A DNA stretch of 64,000 nucleotides from Brevundimonas intermedia. GTDB lineage: Bacteria > Pseudomonadota > Alphaproteobacteria > Caulobacterales > Caulobacteraceae. The stretch covers positions 68,727-132,726 of the forward strand of contig NZ_BSFD01000003.1 of assembly GCF_027922165.1 (NCBI RefSeq). Reading direction: 5' to 3'. Below are positions 45,654-54,373 of this stretch, in pieces (within the stretch, counting starts at the first letter, position 1; every line of letters begins with the position of its first letter). The position numbers and the translations under genes were made by a program. The notes beneath the pieces were generated by a model, which worked only from the letters and a program-made list of their open reading frames with translations, was not told the origin of the DNA and did no database searches.

Positions 45654-46319
45654 CTATTCTCGCTTCAGCAGCTTCTCGGTCAGCAGCGTGCCCCACCAGC
45701 CGGCCTTGAACTCGGCGCGGATCGCTTTGGGATCGTAGTCGGGGCTGTCGACCCAGTCGATAAAACTGATCCCGCGCGGCTCGATCTCATTGACGTATTT
45801 CTCGAGCGTATAGTCCAGCACGCCGGTCAGCCCCTCGCGCGAGTGCAGGTATTTCTTGGACAACTGGTTCATGGCGACCGAGATCGGTTCACCCAGATGG
45901 AAGTGGCGATAGAAGACCGCCATCATCCCCGCCCGGTCCGCCCCGGATTTGCAGTGGATCAGGACAGGATATTCTATGGTCTTGAACAGGTCGCGGGCGC
46001 GGTGGATGCGGTCGGTCTGGGGCGGGTCGCGGGAGTCCAGCGGGGCGTCGATCAAGGTCAGGCCCAGCCGCTCACAAGCCTCCTTCTCCAGCCAGTAATA
46101 GCCCTCGTCCCGCTGTCCACGCAGGTTGATGACGGTGCGGACGCCCTTTGCCTTCCAATAGGCCAGTTGGCGCGGCGACGGCTGATTGGTGCGCACGAGG
46201 TCTGGGCCCAGCCAGTGGGCGTTCGAAAACGCCAGGCGCAGAAAGGCGTGGTCCGCCCAGAAATAATGCCAATGCGCCCGGAAACGGCCCATTGCGGTCG
46301 AAAGATCAAAGCGCGCCAT
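45654..46319 (-). CDS. CX5R tyrosine/dual-specificity phosphatase
   Basis: The 221-residue protein has the phosphatase loop IHCKSGADRAG (C123, R129), an Asp-rich LIDAPLDSRD segment that may hold the general acid, and TVINLRGQRDEGYYW upstream, the pattern of bacterial CX5R phosphatases of the COG2365 type. The ATG at 46319 (MARFDLSTAM) is the best start. No clear signal peptide is visible; the hydrophobic N-terminal part (about 15-35) may associate with the membrane. It stands on the opposite strand inside the lipid A gene cluster. A role like that of Caulobacter CtpA, an essential phosphatase homologue needed for normal outer membrane, is inference. Confidence 0.82.
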   Translation of the reverse strand: MARFDLSTAMGRFRAHWHYFWADHAFLRLAFSNAHWLGPDLVRTNQPSPRQLAYWKAKGVRTVINLRGQRDEGYYWLEKEACERLGLTLIDAPLDSRDPPQTDRIHRARDLFKTIEYPVLIHCKSGADRAGMMAVFYRHFHLGEPISVAMNQLSKKYLHSREGLTGVLDYTLEKYVNEIEPRGISFIDWVDSPDYDPKAIRAEFKAGWWGTLLTEKLLKRE

Positions 46320-46405
46320 GGCCGCCAGATAGCGTCCCGAGCCGACCGCGTCATCCAAACTCGACGTTCGCGCGTTGGATTGTTTGCCGAAAACAGGAGG
46401 CCGAC

Positions 46406-46927
46406 ATGAAGACCATCGCCGCAACCGCAGCCGTCGCCTTGGGCCTTTGGGCCAGCGTCGCCGCCGCACAGACCCCGCCGCCGGAGGACCCTGCCCTGAC
46501 CGCCTATCTGCGCGAGAAAGCGCGGGGCGCGGTGGGCGCCACGCGATACACGGCAGCGATCACGCCGGATGGTGCGACCACCCTCGTCTATCTGACAGGA
46601 CCGAATTGGTGCGGGTCGGGCGGATGCCAGTTGCTGGTCCTCAGCCGCGAGGACGACGCCTATGTGTCGATCGGCGAAATCAGCGTCGCACGGGCGCCGA
46701 TCCGGCTGCTGGAGCAGCAGACCCATGGGCGTCGCGATCTGGGCGTCTACGTCGTCGGTGGCGGGATAACCGAGGGCTACGAGGCCGCTGTGCCGTTCGA
46801 CGGCCGTCGCTACGCGTCAAATCCGACCGTCTCCCCCGCCGTCAGGGTCGAGGACGCACCGGGCGAAACCCTGATCCGTGCGGATGAACAGGGGCGGCTG
46901 CTAGAACCGGCGCCTGACAAGCCTTGA
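46406..46927 (+). CDS. Secreted protein of unknown function
   Basis: The 173-residue protein has a signal peptide ending VAAAQT (about residue 21) and a mature domain with one cysteine pair in NWCGSGGCQLLVLSRE. AGGAGG precedes the ATG. The GSGGCQLL segment is seen in uncharacterised alphaproteobacterial periplasmic proteins. It is divergent from the phosphatase and ends 31 bases before the msbA-like gene. A disulfide in the periplasm is likely. Confidence 0.65.
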   Translation: MKTIAATAAVALGLWASVAAAQTPPPEDPALTAYLREKARGAVGATRYTAAITPDGATTLVYLTGPNWCGSGGCQLLVLSREDDAYVSIGEISVARAPIRLLEQQTHGRRDLGVYVVGGGITEGYEAAVPFDGRRYASNPTVSPAVRVEDAPGETLIRADEQGRLLEPAPDKP

Positions 46928-46958
46928 CTTGAACGGCGGCTCGGACGACCGAGAGCCG

Positions 46959-48788
46959 ATGACCGCGCCCGCTTCCGAGACCATGCCCCTGCGCGCCTTG
47001 CTGGCGCGCATCTGGCGGGACTACCTGTCCCGGCACAAGGGATCGCTGATCCTGTCGGTGCTGTGCGCCGCGATGACGGGCCTGCTGACCGCGGCCCTGC
47101 TGAAGCTGCTGGAGCCGGCCGTCAACGGCCTCTTCCTGGGCGGGACCGAGCCGATCACCCTGTTCGGGGTCGTCAGCTTCCCGGCGGACAAGGCGATTAT
47201 CTGGATCCCGGCCGCCATCCTGGCGGTCGCCGTGATGCGGACCCTGGCCGCCATCGGCCAAGCGGCTCTGGTCAACCGTCTGGGTCACACCATCGTCGGC
47301 GATATTCAGATCCGTCTGTTCGGGGCCATGATCCGCGCTGACCTTGCCCGGCTGCGCAGTCAGCATTCAGGCGGCTTCGTCTCTTCCGTCCTGTTCGACG
47401 CCAATATGGTGCGCGAAGCTTTTACCTCGGGCGTGGTCAACTACACCCAGAACCTGCTGACCCTGATCGCCGTGCTGATCTACATGGGGTTCATCGACTG
47501 GCAGCTGACCATGGTCGTGCTGCTGGGGGTGCCTCTGGTGGCGCTGGTGCTGCGCCGGTTCGGGCGCAAGACCCGCAAGGCGGCGCGCGGCGCCATGGCC
47601 GAGACCGAGAACCTGTCCACCGCCCTGATGGAGAATCTGGACGGGGTCCGGCTGATCAAGATCGAAAACCGAGAGGCCGCCGAGCAGGACCGCGTCGCCG
47701 AGGTGGTGGCCCGTCGCCAGCGCCACGTCATCAAGGGCGCCAACGCCCGCGCCTTCGCAGGGCCGTCCAGCGATCTAGTCGCCTATATCGTCGTCGCCGC
47801 TGTAATGGCCTATGCCGGATGGCGGGCGCAGTCGGGTGAGATGACGGTGGGCGGATTCGCCGCCTTCATCGGCATGCTGCTGGCCGCCGGCCAAGCCCTG
47901 CGGCAGGTCACCAATCTGGCGACCGTCATGAGCGAGGGCTTCACCGCCGCGCGTCGCCTGTTCGGTGCATTGGACATAGAAGCCGAGATTCGCGAGGCCC
48001 CGGACGCCGCGCCCCTGGCCGCCGGTCCAGTCGAGGTCGTGCTGGATCGGGTGTCGTTCGCCTACGCCCCCGGCGGGGCGCCGACGCTGGACGCAGTCTC
48101 GTTGCGGGTCGCGCCGGGCGAGACGGTGGCCCTGGTCGGGCCGTCGGGCGGAGGCAAGAGCACGATCTTGAGCCTGTTGCCGCGCTTCTATGATGTGACG
48201 GGCGGGGCGGTGACGATCAACGGCGCCGATGTGCGGTCGCTGCGGATCCACGATCTGCGCGACCATATCGCCCTGGTGACACAGGAGCCCTTCCTGTTCG
48301 ACGACACCATCGCCGCCAACATCGCCTATGGCCGGCCGGGCGCGACGCAAGAGCAGATCGAGGACGCCGCGCGGTCCGCCGCCGCGCACGACTTCATAAC
48401 CGCCCTGCCAGAGGGGTATGAGACCCGCGCCGGCGAGGCGGGGCTGCGGCTTTCGGGTGGGCAGCGCCAGCGTATCGCCATCGCCCGCGCCTTCCTGAAG
48501 GACGCGCCGATCCTGTTGCTGGACGAGGCGACCAGCGCTCTGGACACCGAGAGCGAAGCCCTGGTCCAGGCGGCGCTGGAGCGGCTGATGGAAGGCCGAG
48601 CCACACTGATGATCGCGCACCGTCTGTCCACCGTCCGCAACGCCGACCGGATCTATGTGATCGAGGCCGGGCGGGTGGTCGAGCAAGGGTCGCACGACGC
48701 CCTGGTGGCCCGGGGCGGTCTCTACTCCCGCCTGGCGCGTCAGCAGTCGCTGGACGGCGGCGCGCCGACCGTCGAGGCCGTCGCTTGA
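46959..48788 (+). CDS. MsbA-like lipid ABC transporter
   Basis: The 609-residue half transporter has six membrane helices (about 25-310) and a nucleotide-binding domain with Walker A GPSGGGKST, signature LRLSGGQRQRI, Walker B ILLLDEATSALD and the switch region IAHRLST. It fits MsbA, which flips lipid A-core across the inner membrane, and the following genes (DUF374, waaA, lpxK) support this. The ATG at 46959 is preferred; a TTG ten codons earlier is possible. Its stop shares TTGA with the next start. Confidence 0.88.
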   Translation: MTAPASETMPLRALLARIWRDYLSRHKGSLILSVLCAAMTGLLTAALLKLLEPAVNGLFLGGTEPITLFGVVSFPADKAIIWIPAAILAVAVMRTLAAIGQAALVNRLGHTIVGDIQIRLFGAMIRADLARLRSQHSGGFVSSVLFDANMVREAFTSGVVNYTQNLLTLIAVLIYMGFIDWQLTMVVLLGVPLVALVLRRFGRKTRKAARGAMAETENLSTALMENLDGVRLIKIENREAAEQDRVAEVVARRQRHVIKGANARAFAGPSSDLVAYIVVAAVMAYAGWRAQSGEMTVGGFAAFIGMLLAAGQALRQVTNLATVMSEGFTAARRLFGALDIEAEIREAPDAAPLAAGPVEVVLDRVSFAYAPGGAPTLDAVSLRVAPGETVALVGPSGGGKSTILSLLPRFYDVTGGAVTINGADVRSLRIHDLRDHIALVTQEPFLFDDTIAANIAYGRPGATQEQIEDAARSAAAHDFITALPEGYETRAGEAGLRLSGGQRQRIAIARAFLKDAPILLLDEATSALDTESEALVQAALERLMEGRATLMIAHRLSTVRNADRIYVIEAGRVVEQGSHDALVARGGLYSRLARQQSLDGGAPTVEAVA

Positions 48789-49468
48789 GGCCGCTGCGCA
48801 ATCCCTTCATCCAGTCCGCCCTGGCCTGGGTCCTGGCGCAGTGGATGCAGTTCTGTTTCGCCACGATCCGATGGACCCATGAGAACCGGTCGGTCGCCGA
48901 AGAAATCTGGGCCAAGGGCGGCGGTGTGCTGTGCGTCTTCTGGCACTCGCGCATCGGCCTGGCGCCGGCGTCGTGGCCGCTGGATCGGGCGCAACCGGCC
49001 AAGGGGCTGATCTCGCTGTCGGCTGACGGAGAGTTCATCGCCAAAGCCGTGGCGCGCCAAGGCTTTCCCGCCGTCCGCGGGTCCTCCGCCAACAAGGACA
49101 AGGCCGATCGGGCCAAGGGCGGGTCGCAAGCTTTGCGTGATGGGCTGAAGCAGTTGAAGGTCGGCGCCCTGGCCGTAACGCCAGACGGTCCGCGTGGACC
49201 GGCAAGGGTTATGGCCGAAGGTCTGCCCCTGATGGCTAAGCTGTCCGGTGCGCCGGCCCTGTTCATCGGCCTGTCCTGCAAGCCCGCGATCCGCCTGAAC
49301 AGTTGGGACAGCGCCGTGCTGCCCCTGCCTTTCGGCCGGGGCGCCATCGTCTGGGACCGCGCCGACTACCCTCAGGGCGCCGAGATGGCCCACGTCGTCT
49401 CCGAATGGACTGCTCGCCTGACCGCTGTCGAAGCGCGTGCAGACACCATTACGGGTCTGAAATCGTGA
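48785..49468 (+). CDS. Lysophospholipid acyltransferase family protein (DUF374)
   Basis: The 227-residue protein has the acyltransferase-like VFWHSRIGLAP (His box) and LAVTPDGPRGPARVMAEG segments of the DUF374 family, usually encoded next to waaA in alphaproteobacteria. It is likely a lipid A or phospholipid acyltransferase, but its reaction is not established. The start is TTG at 48785, overlapping the msbA stop (TTGA); the end overlaps waaA (GTGA). Confidence 0.85.
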   Translation: MRPLRNPFIQSALAWVLAQWMQFCFATIRWTHENRSVAEEIWAKGGGVLCVFWHSRIGLAPASWPLDRAQPAKGLISLSADGEFIAKAVARQGFPAVRGSSANKDKADRAKGGSQALRDGLKQLKVGALAVTPDGPRGPARVMAEGLPLMAKLSGAPALFIGLSCKPAIRLNSWDSAVLPLPFGRGAIVWDRADYPQGAEMAHVVSEWTARLTAVEARADTITGLKS

Positions 49469-50757
49469 CGCCCGTGCCGTTGCTGGCCTATCGGCTGATG
49501 ACCCGGGCGCTGGAGCCGCTGGCCCCGCGCCTGCTGGACGCCCGCGCGGCCAAAGGCAAGGAAGATCCGGCACGCGTCGATGAACGGATGGGTTTCACCG
49601 GGATCGAGCGACCGCAGGGCGATCTGGTCTGGCTGCACGGCGTCAGCGTGGGCGAGACGCTGTCCCTTCTGCCGCTGGTCGAGCGGTTCGTGAGGACGCG
49701 GCCCGACCTGACGGTTCTGGTCACATCGGGCACGGTGACCTCGGCCAAGATCTTGGCCGACCGTCTGCCGAAGGGCGTCATCCATCAGTATGCGCCGGTC
49801 GATGGGCCGGGCGTTGTGGCGCGGTTCCTGGATCACTGGCGGCCCGGCCTGGCGATCTTTGTCGAGAGCGAACTGTGGCCCAACATGCTGCTGGAGGCGC
49901 ATCAGCGGGGAGTGAAGCTGGCCTTAGTGAGCGCGCGTGTGACCGAAAAGACGGTCGACGGATGGGCGCGTTTCCCGGCCTCGGCGCGGGCGGTGACCGG
50001 CGCGTTCGACCTGGTGCTGCCTCAAGATCAGTTGTCGGCACAGCGGCTGGAAAGCCTGGGCGCGCGTATCGACGGCCTGGTCAATCTGAAGCTGGCGGGC
50101 GAGCCCCTGCCCCATGATACGGCCGCCTTCAGCCGCCTGAGCGCCGCCATCGGCGACCGGCCCGTGGTGGTCGCCGCTAGCACCCACGAAGGCGAAGAGA
50201 TCGCCATCGTCCGTGCGCTGGACAAGCTGGCCGACCGCGCCTGTCTGATCCTGCTTCCCCGCCATCCGGAACGGGGGCCGCATATCGCTACGGCCTTGCA
50301 GCGCGAGGGCGTGGTCTTCGCCATGCGGTCGCGCGGCGAGACCATCAGGCGTGATACCGACGTCTATCTGGCCGACACCCTGAACGAGATGGGCCTGTTC
50401 CTGCGACTGGCGGACGTCGTGGTGATGGGCGGATCGTTCGCTCCGGCCCTGGGCCTGCCGACGGTGGGCGGGCATAATCCGCTGGAGCCCGCGCGGCTGG
50501 GCCGACCGACAGTGACGGGGCCGGACGCCTCGAACTGGGCGACCGTCACCTCGGCCCTGGCCGAGGCCGGCGGTCTGATCCTGGTCCAGGCCCCTTGGGA
50601 CCTGCCCGAGGCGGTGGCGCCCCTGCTGGCCGATCCGGCGACGGCCAAGGCCATGGGCGAGCGCGCCCGACGCGCGGCGGCCGAGGCGGGCGGCGGTCTG
50701 GACCGGCTGTGGAACTGGCTCTCGCCGCTCACGCCGCAGAAGAGGCCCAGGCGATGA
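49465..50757 (+). CDS. waaA: Kdo transferase WaaA (KdtA)
   Basis: The 430-residue glycosyltransferase adds Kdo to lipid A precursor. It has the family GVSVGETLSLLPL, FVESELWPNMLLEA, PRHPERG and NPLEPARLGRPTVTGPDASN segments. A short hydrophobic N-terminal region anchors it to the inner membrane. The start is GTG at 49465, overlapping the DUF374 stop; the stop overlaps lpxK by ATGA. Whether it adds one or two Kdo cannot be read from sequence. Confidence 0.93.
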   Translation: MTPVPLLAYRLMTRALEPLAPRLLDARAAKGKEDPARVDERMGFTGIERPQGDLVWLHGVSVGETLSLLPLVERFVRTRPDLTVLVTSGTVTSAKILADRLPKGVIHQYAPVDGPGVVARFLDHWRPGLAIFVESELWPNMLLEAHQRGVKLALVSARVTEKTVDGWARFPASARAVTGAFDLVLPQDQLSAQRLESLGARIDGLVNLKLAGEPLPHDTAAFSRLSAAIGDRPVVVAASTHEGEEIAIVRALDKLADRACLILLPRHPERGPHIATALQREGVVFAMRSRGETIRRDTDVYLADTLNEMGLFLRLADVVVMGGSFAPALGLPTVGGHNPLEPARLGRPTVTGPDASNWATVTSALAEAGGLILVQAPWDLPEAVAPLLADPATAKAMGERARRAAAEAGGGLDRLWNWLSPLTPQKRPRR

Positions 50758-51770
50758 AGCTGAACACGCCTCGCTGGTGGTATGTCCGGGACCGTGATCA
50801 TGCGCGGTTGACGCGCACCGTATTAAAGCCGCTGGGCTGGCTCTGGGCCGGAGTAACGGCGCGGCGGATCGCACGGACGGTCCCGGTCGATCCGGGCTGC
50901 GCGGTGATCTCGGTCGGCAATCTGACCGTCGGCGGATCGGGCAAGACCCCGGTGACGCGCGAGGTGCTGCGGCTTCTGCGCGCGGCGGGCCTGGAAGCGC
51001 AGGGTTTGTCGCGCGGCTATGGCGGCAAGCTGGAAGGCCCGGTGCGGGTCGATCTGGGGAGCCACACGGCCGAGGACGTCGGCGACGAACCCCTGATGCT
51101 GGCGCAGGACGCCCCGGCCTGGATTTCGCGCGACCGCATCGCCGGGGCGCGGGCCGCCGTTTCGGAAGGCGCGCGGGCGCTGGTGCTGGACGACGGACAT
51201 CAGAACCCCGCCTTGAAGAAGACCGTCAGCCTGATCGTCGTGGACGGCGAGACACGGGGCGACGAATGGCCGTTCGGCGACGGCTCGGTCTTTCCGTCCG
51301 GTCCGATGCGCGAGCCGCTGAAGGCCGGATTGGCTCGCGCCGATGCGGTGGTGGTGATGTTGCCGACCGATCTGGAGACGGCCGATCCCGAACTGCTGGC
51401 CATGTTCGACGGGCTGCCCATCTTCGTCGCGCGCCTGACGCCCGAAGGGCCGCCGCCGCCTGGGCCTCAGGTCGGGTTCGCCGGCATCGCCAAGCCGTGG
51501 AAGGTCGAGCGGTCGCTGAAGGCGGCGGGGTGCGACCTGGCGGACTTCGTCCCCTTCCCCGACCATGCCGCCTATACCACCTCCGACATGGACTTCCTGC
51601 TGGATCGGGCGGCGGTCTATGACGCCGGTCTGGTGACCACGGAAAAGGACTGGGTGCGGCTGACGCCGGAACAGCGCGCGCGCGTGACGGCCTGGCCGGT
51701 CGTCGCCCGGTTCGAGGATGAGGCGGCTTTCGCCGCCTTCCTAACCGCCAGAATTCAGTCGGCGCGGTAG
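50754..51770 (+). CDS. lpxK: Tetraacyldisaccharide 4'-kinase LpxK
   Basis: The 338-residue kinase phosphorylates lipid IVA precursor at 4'. It has the Walker A GGSGKTP (residues 60-65) in VISVGNLTVGGSGKTPV, LSRGYGG, DEPLMLA and VLDDGHQNPALKK. An N-terminal membrane-associated helix precedes the kinase core. The ATG overlaps the waaA stop. Its last 16 bases overlap the convergent amidohydrolase gene. If the nearby phosphatase removes lipid A phosphate, LpxK product would be its distal substrate; this is inference. Confidence 0.94.
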   Translation: MKLNTPRWWYVRDRDHARLTRTVLKPLGWLWAGVTARRIARTVPVDPGCAVISVGNLTVGGSGKTPVTREVLRLLRAAGLEAQGLSRGYGGKLEGPVRVDLGSHTAEDVGDEPLMLAQDAPAWISRDRIAGARAAVSEGARALVLDDGHQNPALKKTVSLIVVDGETRGDEWPFGDGSVFPSGPMREPLKAGLARADAVVVMLPTDLETADPELLAMFDGLPIFVARLTPEGPPPPGPQVGFAGIAKPWKVERSLKAAGCDLADFVPFPDHAAYTTSDMDFLLDRAAVYDAGLVTTEKDWVRLTPEQRARVTAWPVVARFEDEAAFAAFLTARIQSAR

Positions 51771-53080
51771 ACCACGCCGGACTTCATCACAAACTTCATC
51801 CGCTCCAGTTCGGTGACGTCGGTCAGCGGATCGCCCGTCACGGCGACGATGTCGGCCGGCATGCCCGGCGCGATCTTGCCGGCTTCGCTGGCGATGCGCA
51901 GATGCTCGGCGGCGCCGACGGTGGCGGCCTGGATGGCCTCCAGCGGCGTCAGGCCTGCGCGGACCAGAAGGGCGAACTCCTGAGCATTGTCGCCATGGGC
52001 GGAGACGCCGCTGTCCGTGCCGAAGGCGATCTTCACCCCGCCCTCATGGGCGCGGCGGGCCATGTCCAGCATCTTCGGCCCCGCCTCCAGCGCCTTGGCG
52101 GTCTGGGCGGGCGTGAAGAAATTGTTCGGTCCCGAGGCGATCCGGGCGACGAAGTCCCCAGCCAGCAAGGTCGGCACCAGCCAGGCGCCGTTGGTCTTGA
52201 ACAGTCGGATCGACTGGTCGTCCAGATAGGTGCCATGTTCGATGGAATCGCCGCCCGCGCGCAGGAAGGCGTTGATCCCGTCCACGCCATGGGCGTGGGC
52301 GGTCACCTGGCGACCCATGCGGTGAGCGCTTTCGACGATGGCGGTCAGCTCGGGATCGCTGAACTGCTGGTTCAGGCCGGCGGCGGTGTTGGACAGAACC
52401 CCGCCTGTGGCGGTGATCTTGATGATGTCGGCGCCCGAGCGAACCTGGGTGCGGACCGCGCGCATGCAGTCCTCAGGCCCTGAACAGACGCTTTCCGGCG
52501 ACAGCAGATGCAGAACGTCCTCGCGGAAACCATTGGCGTCGCCGTGGCCGCCGTGGATCGAGACCGAAGACCCAGCCGCTATGATGCGCGGACCGGGCAC
52601 GTCGCCGGCCTTCACCGCCTCGCGCAGGGCGAAGATGGCTTCGTTGCTGGCGCCCAGATCCGCCACCGTGGTGAAGCCCGCCATCAGGGTGCGGCGGGCG
52701 TAACGTGCGCCGACCATGGCCTGGGTCGCATCCGACTGGGTGACTTCCTCAAGGCGGGAATTGGGGTTCTGTTGGCCCGTCAGATGGACGTGGCTGTCGA
52801 TCAAACCCGGGAGGACGAAGGATTCGCGAAGGTTTACGACCGCACCCTGAGAGGGGTCGCCGACGAAGCCGTCGCGGATCTCCACGACTTGGTTCCCTCT
52901 GATCACGAGAGTTTTACCGCGCTGCACAACGCCGTTCGACGGGTCGGCGAGTAGTCGGCCAGCTTCGACAAACGTCGTCGCCTGGATCGGGGAAACCTGA
53001 GGCCCAGTGGGGATTTGCTGCGCAACTGCGACCGTGGCCGAGGCTATCAGCGCGCCCAGCGCCAGACCGAAACGCATCAT
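51755..53080 (-). CDS. Secreted metal-dependent amidohydrolase (Xaa-Pro-type)
   Basis: The 441-residue protein has a signal peptide ending TVAVAQQ (about residue 21) and amidohydrolase metal motifs: LIDSHVHLTG (HxH), IIKITATGG (carbamylated Lys), TAHAHGVDG, SIEHGTYLD and FGTDSGVSAHGDN (Asp). This set matches the imidazolonepropionase/Xaa-Pro peptidase-like amidohydrolases of Caulobacter. GGGGAG precedes the ATG pair at 53080. It likely hydrolyses dipeptides in the periplasm. It is convergent with lpxK, overlapping by 16 bases. Confidence 0.88.
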   Translation of the reverse strand: MMRFGLALGALIASATVAVAQQIPTGPQVSPIQATTFVEAGRLLADPSNGVVQRGKTLVIRGNQVVEIRDGFVGDPSQGAVVNLRESFVLPGLIDSHVHLTGQQNPNSRLEEVTQSDATQAMVGARYARRTLMAGFTTVADLGASNEAIFALREAVKAGDVPGPRIIAAGSSVSIHGGHGDANGFREDVLHLLSPESVCSGPEDCMRAVRTQVRSGADIIKITATGGVLSNTAAGLNQQFSDPELTAIVESAHRMGRQVTAHAHGVDGINAFLRAGGDSIEHGTYLDDQSIRLFKTNGAWLVPTLLAGDFVARIASGPNNFFTPAQTAKALEAGPKMLDMARRAHEGGVKIAFGTDSGVSAHGDNAQEFALLVRAGLTPLEAIQAATVGAAEHLRIASEAGKIAPGMPADIVAVTGDPLTDVTELERMKFVMKSGVVYRAD

Positions 53081-53194
53081 CGATGTCTCCCCTGCGGCGC
53101 GGCGCCGCAAAAATGCCCCACAAGGCTCAGGTTGCCTCGCCCGTAACCATTTGAAACAAACATCTCCGAAGATAAACCGCAACGAGGGCGTCGC

Positions 53195-53884
53195 ATGCGG
53201 CTTTCAAGACGAGGACTCATTCTGGGCGGATCGGCCATGCTGGCCGGTTGCGCCAGCGCCGGGGCGTCGGTCCCGGTCACGACGTTGGCCGCTGCCAAGC
53301 CGGTTGCACCGCCGCCCCCTGCCCCCGTCGTCGAAGCCCTCGTCGTCACTCCGCCCCCACTCGACCCGCGCGGTCATGTGCGTAAGGAGTTGATGGAGCG
53401 GGCTATGGCGGCCTTGGACATCCATCACCGGAAGATCCCGCTTCGCGACCGGATGTACCTGGTCGACTTCAAGAAATTCTCGGGTGAAGAACGGCTGTAC
53501 GAGGTCGATCTGATCGCCGGCGAGGTCAAGGTGCTGCGCACCTGCCACGGGCGCGGTTCTGACCCGAGCCACACCGGCTACGCCCAGCGCTTCTCCAACA
53601 CGCCGGACTCCAACATGTCCTCGGTCGGCGCCTATGCGACTGCGGGCGCCGGTTGGGGCGCGCAGCAGGGGCCGAATGTCCTGCTGGACGGGCTGGAATA
53701 CACCAACGACAAGGCGCGCGAGCGGGCCATCATCATCCACGGCGCCGACTACGCCGACCCCGACTTCCTGGCGCGTGAAGGCAAGCTGGGCCGCAGCTAC
53801 GGCTGTTTCTCGGTCGCCCACACCGATCTGCCGGAACTGCGTGAACGAATGGGCGAAGGTCGGCTTCTGTTTGCTTGGGCGTGA
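53195..53884 (+). CDS. YkuD_2-type murein L,D-transpeptidase-like lipoprotein
   Basis: The 229-residue protein has both a twin-arginine start (MRLSRRGLI) and a lipobox MLAGC (C19), then a Pro-rich linker (to about 55) and a YkuD_2 domain with AIIIHGADYAD and the catalytic-type GRSYGCFSVA (His and Cys). YkuD enzymes form 3-3 cross-links or attach proteins in the peptidoglycan. A lipoprotein that may be sent through Tat is unusual. It is divergent from the amidohydrolase. Confidence 0.83.
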   Translation: MRLSRRGLILGGSAMLAGCASAGASVPVTTLAAAKPVAPPPPAPVVEALVVTPPPLDPRGHVRKELMERAMAALDIHHRKIPLRDRMYLVDFKKFSGEERLYEVDLIAGEVKVLRTCHGRGSDPSHTGYAQRFSNTPDSNMSSVGAYATAGAGWGAQQGPNVLLDGLEYTNDKARERAIIIHGADYADPDFLAREGKLGRSYGCFSVAHTDLPELRERMGEGRLLFAWA

Positions 53885-53887
53885 GGC

Positions 53888-54160
53888 CTATCGCTCGGGT
53901 TGTCGGGCGGAGTGCCGGATGGTGACGACCTCCCGATCAGGCAGGATCGCCTACCGGATGAGATAGGGCTTCACCAGAGTCAGTTCGCGTGTTCCGTGAA
54001 TGGCAGGGCGTCCCCGGTCCGCGAAATGCGCGAGGCTCTCGGCAGCAGCCTTCAATCGAATGAAGAAGCGCGCCGCAGCAGCTGGATTGAAGTCGGCGAT
54101 ATAGAGGCTGATGTCCTCCAAATCGCTCAGCGCCTGATCCGTCCAGACGACTAACCGCAT
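53888..54160 (-). pseudogene. ParE-type toxin gene, interrupted by an in-frame amber codon
   Basis: The frame starts at ATG 54160 and reads a RelE/ParE toxin (VVWTDQALSDLEDISLYIADFNPAAA, RPAIHGTRELTLVKPYLIR). TAG stands at 53951-53953, where relatives have Tyr or a similar residue (LIR-Y-AILP). Beyond it the same frame continues 20 more codons (AILPDREVVTIRHSARQPER) to a stop at 53888, which is the normal ParE C-terminus including the key final strand. A single base change in TAC or TAT would explain it. The toxin is probably inactive; a sequencing error is possible. It overlaps its antitoxin gene by 10 bases. Confidence 0.8.
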
Positions 54161-54342
54161 TTAGGCCGGGGCAGAGGATTGGCCGTCGACCAGGACTCGA
54201 CCCATCGCATCACGGTCTCGTTGTCTACGACCCGTCCAGCGGCGGCATCGGCAAGGCCCCGCAGGGTCGCCGCCTCATCCGCCGCGTCGTCCGGCGTCGA
54301 GAACAGATCTTCTTCGTCGTGATCGATTGCGGGATCAGCCAT
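54151..54342 (-). CDS. Antitoxin partner of the ParE-type toxin
   Basis: The 63-residue acidic protein (MADPAIDHDEEDLFSTPDD) has AAGRVVDNETVMRWVESW, the C-terminal region common in antitoxins of small ParE modules, where it wraps the toxin. No DNA-binding domain is obvious in the short N-terminal part. It lies just upstream of the toxin frame and overlaps it by 10 bases. As the toxin is truncated, the antitoxin may now be free of its target. Confidence 0.7.
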   Translation of the reverse strand: MADPAIDHDEEDLFSTPDDAADEAATLRGLADAAAGRVVDNETVMRWVESWSTANPLPRPKCG

Positions 54343-54373
54343 GGCTCGAGCCTAGCACGTCCCGCCGATACGG

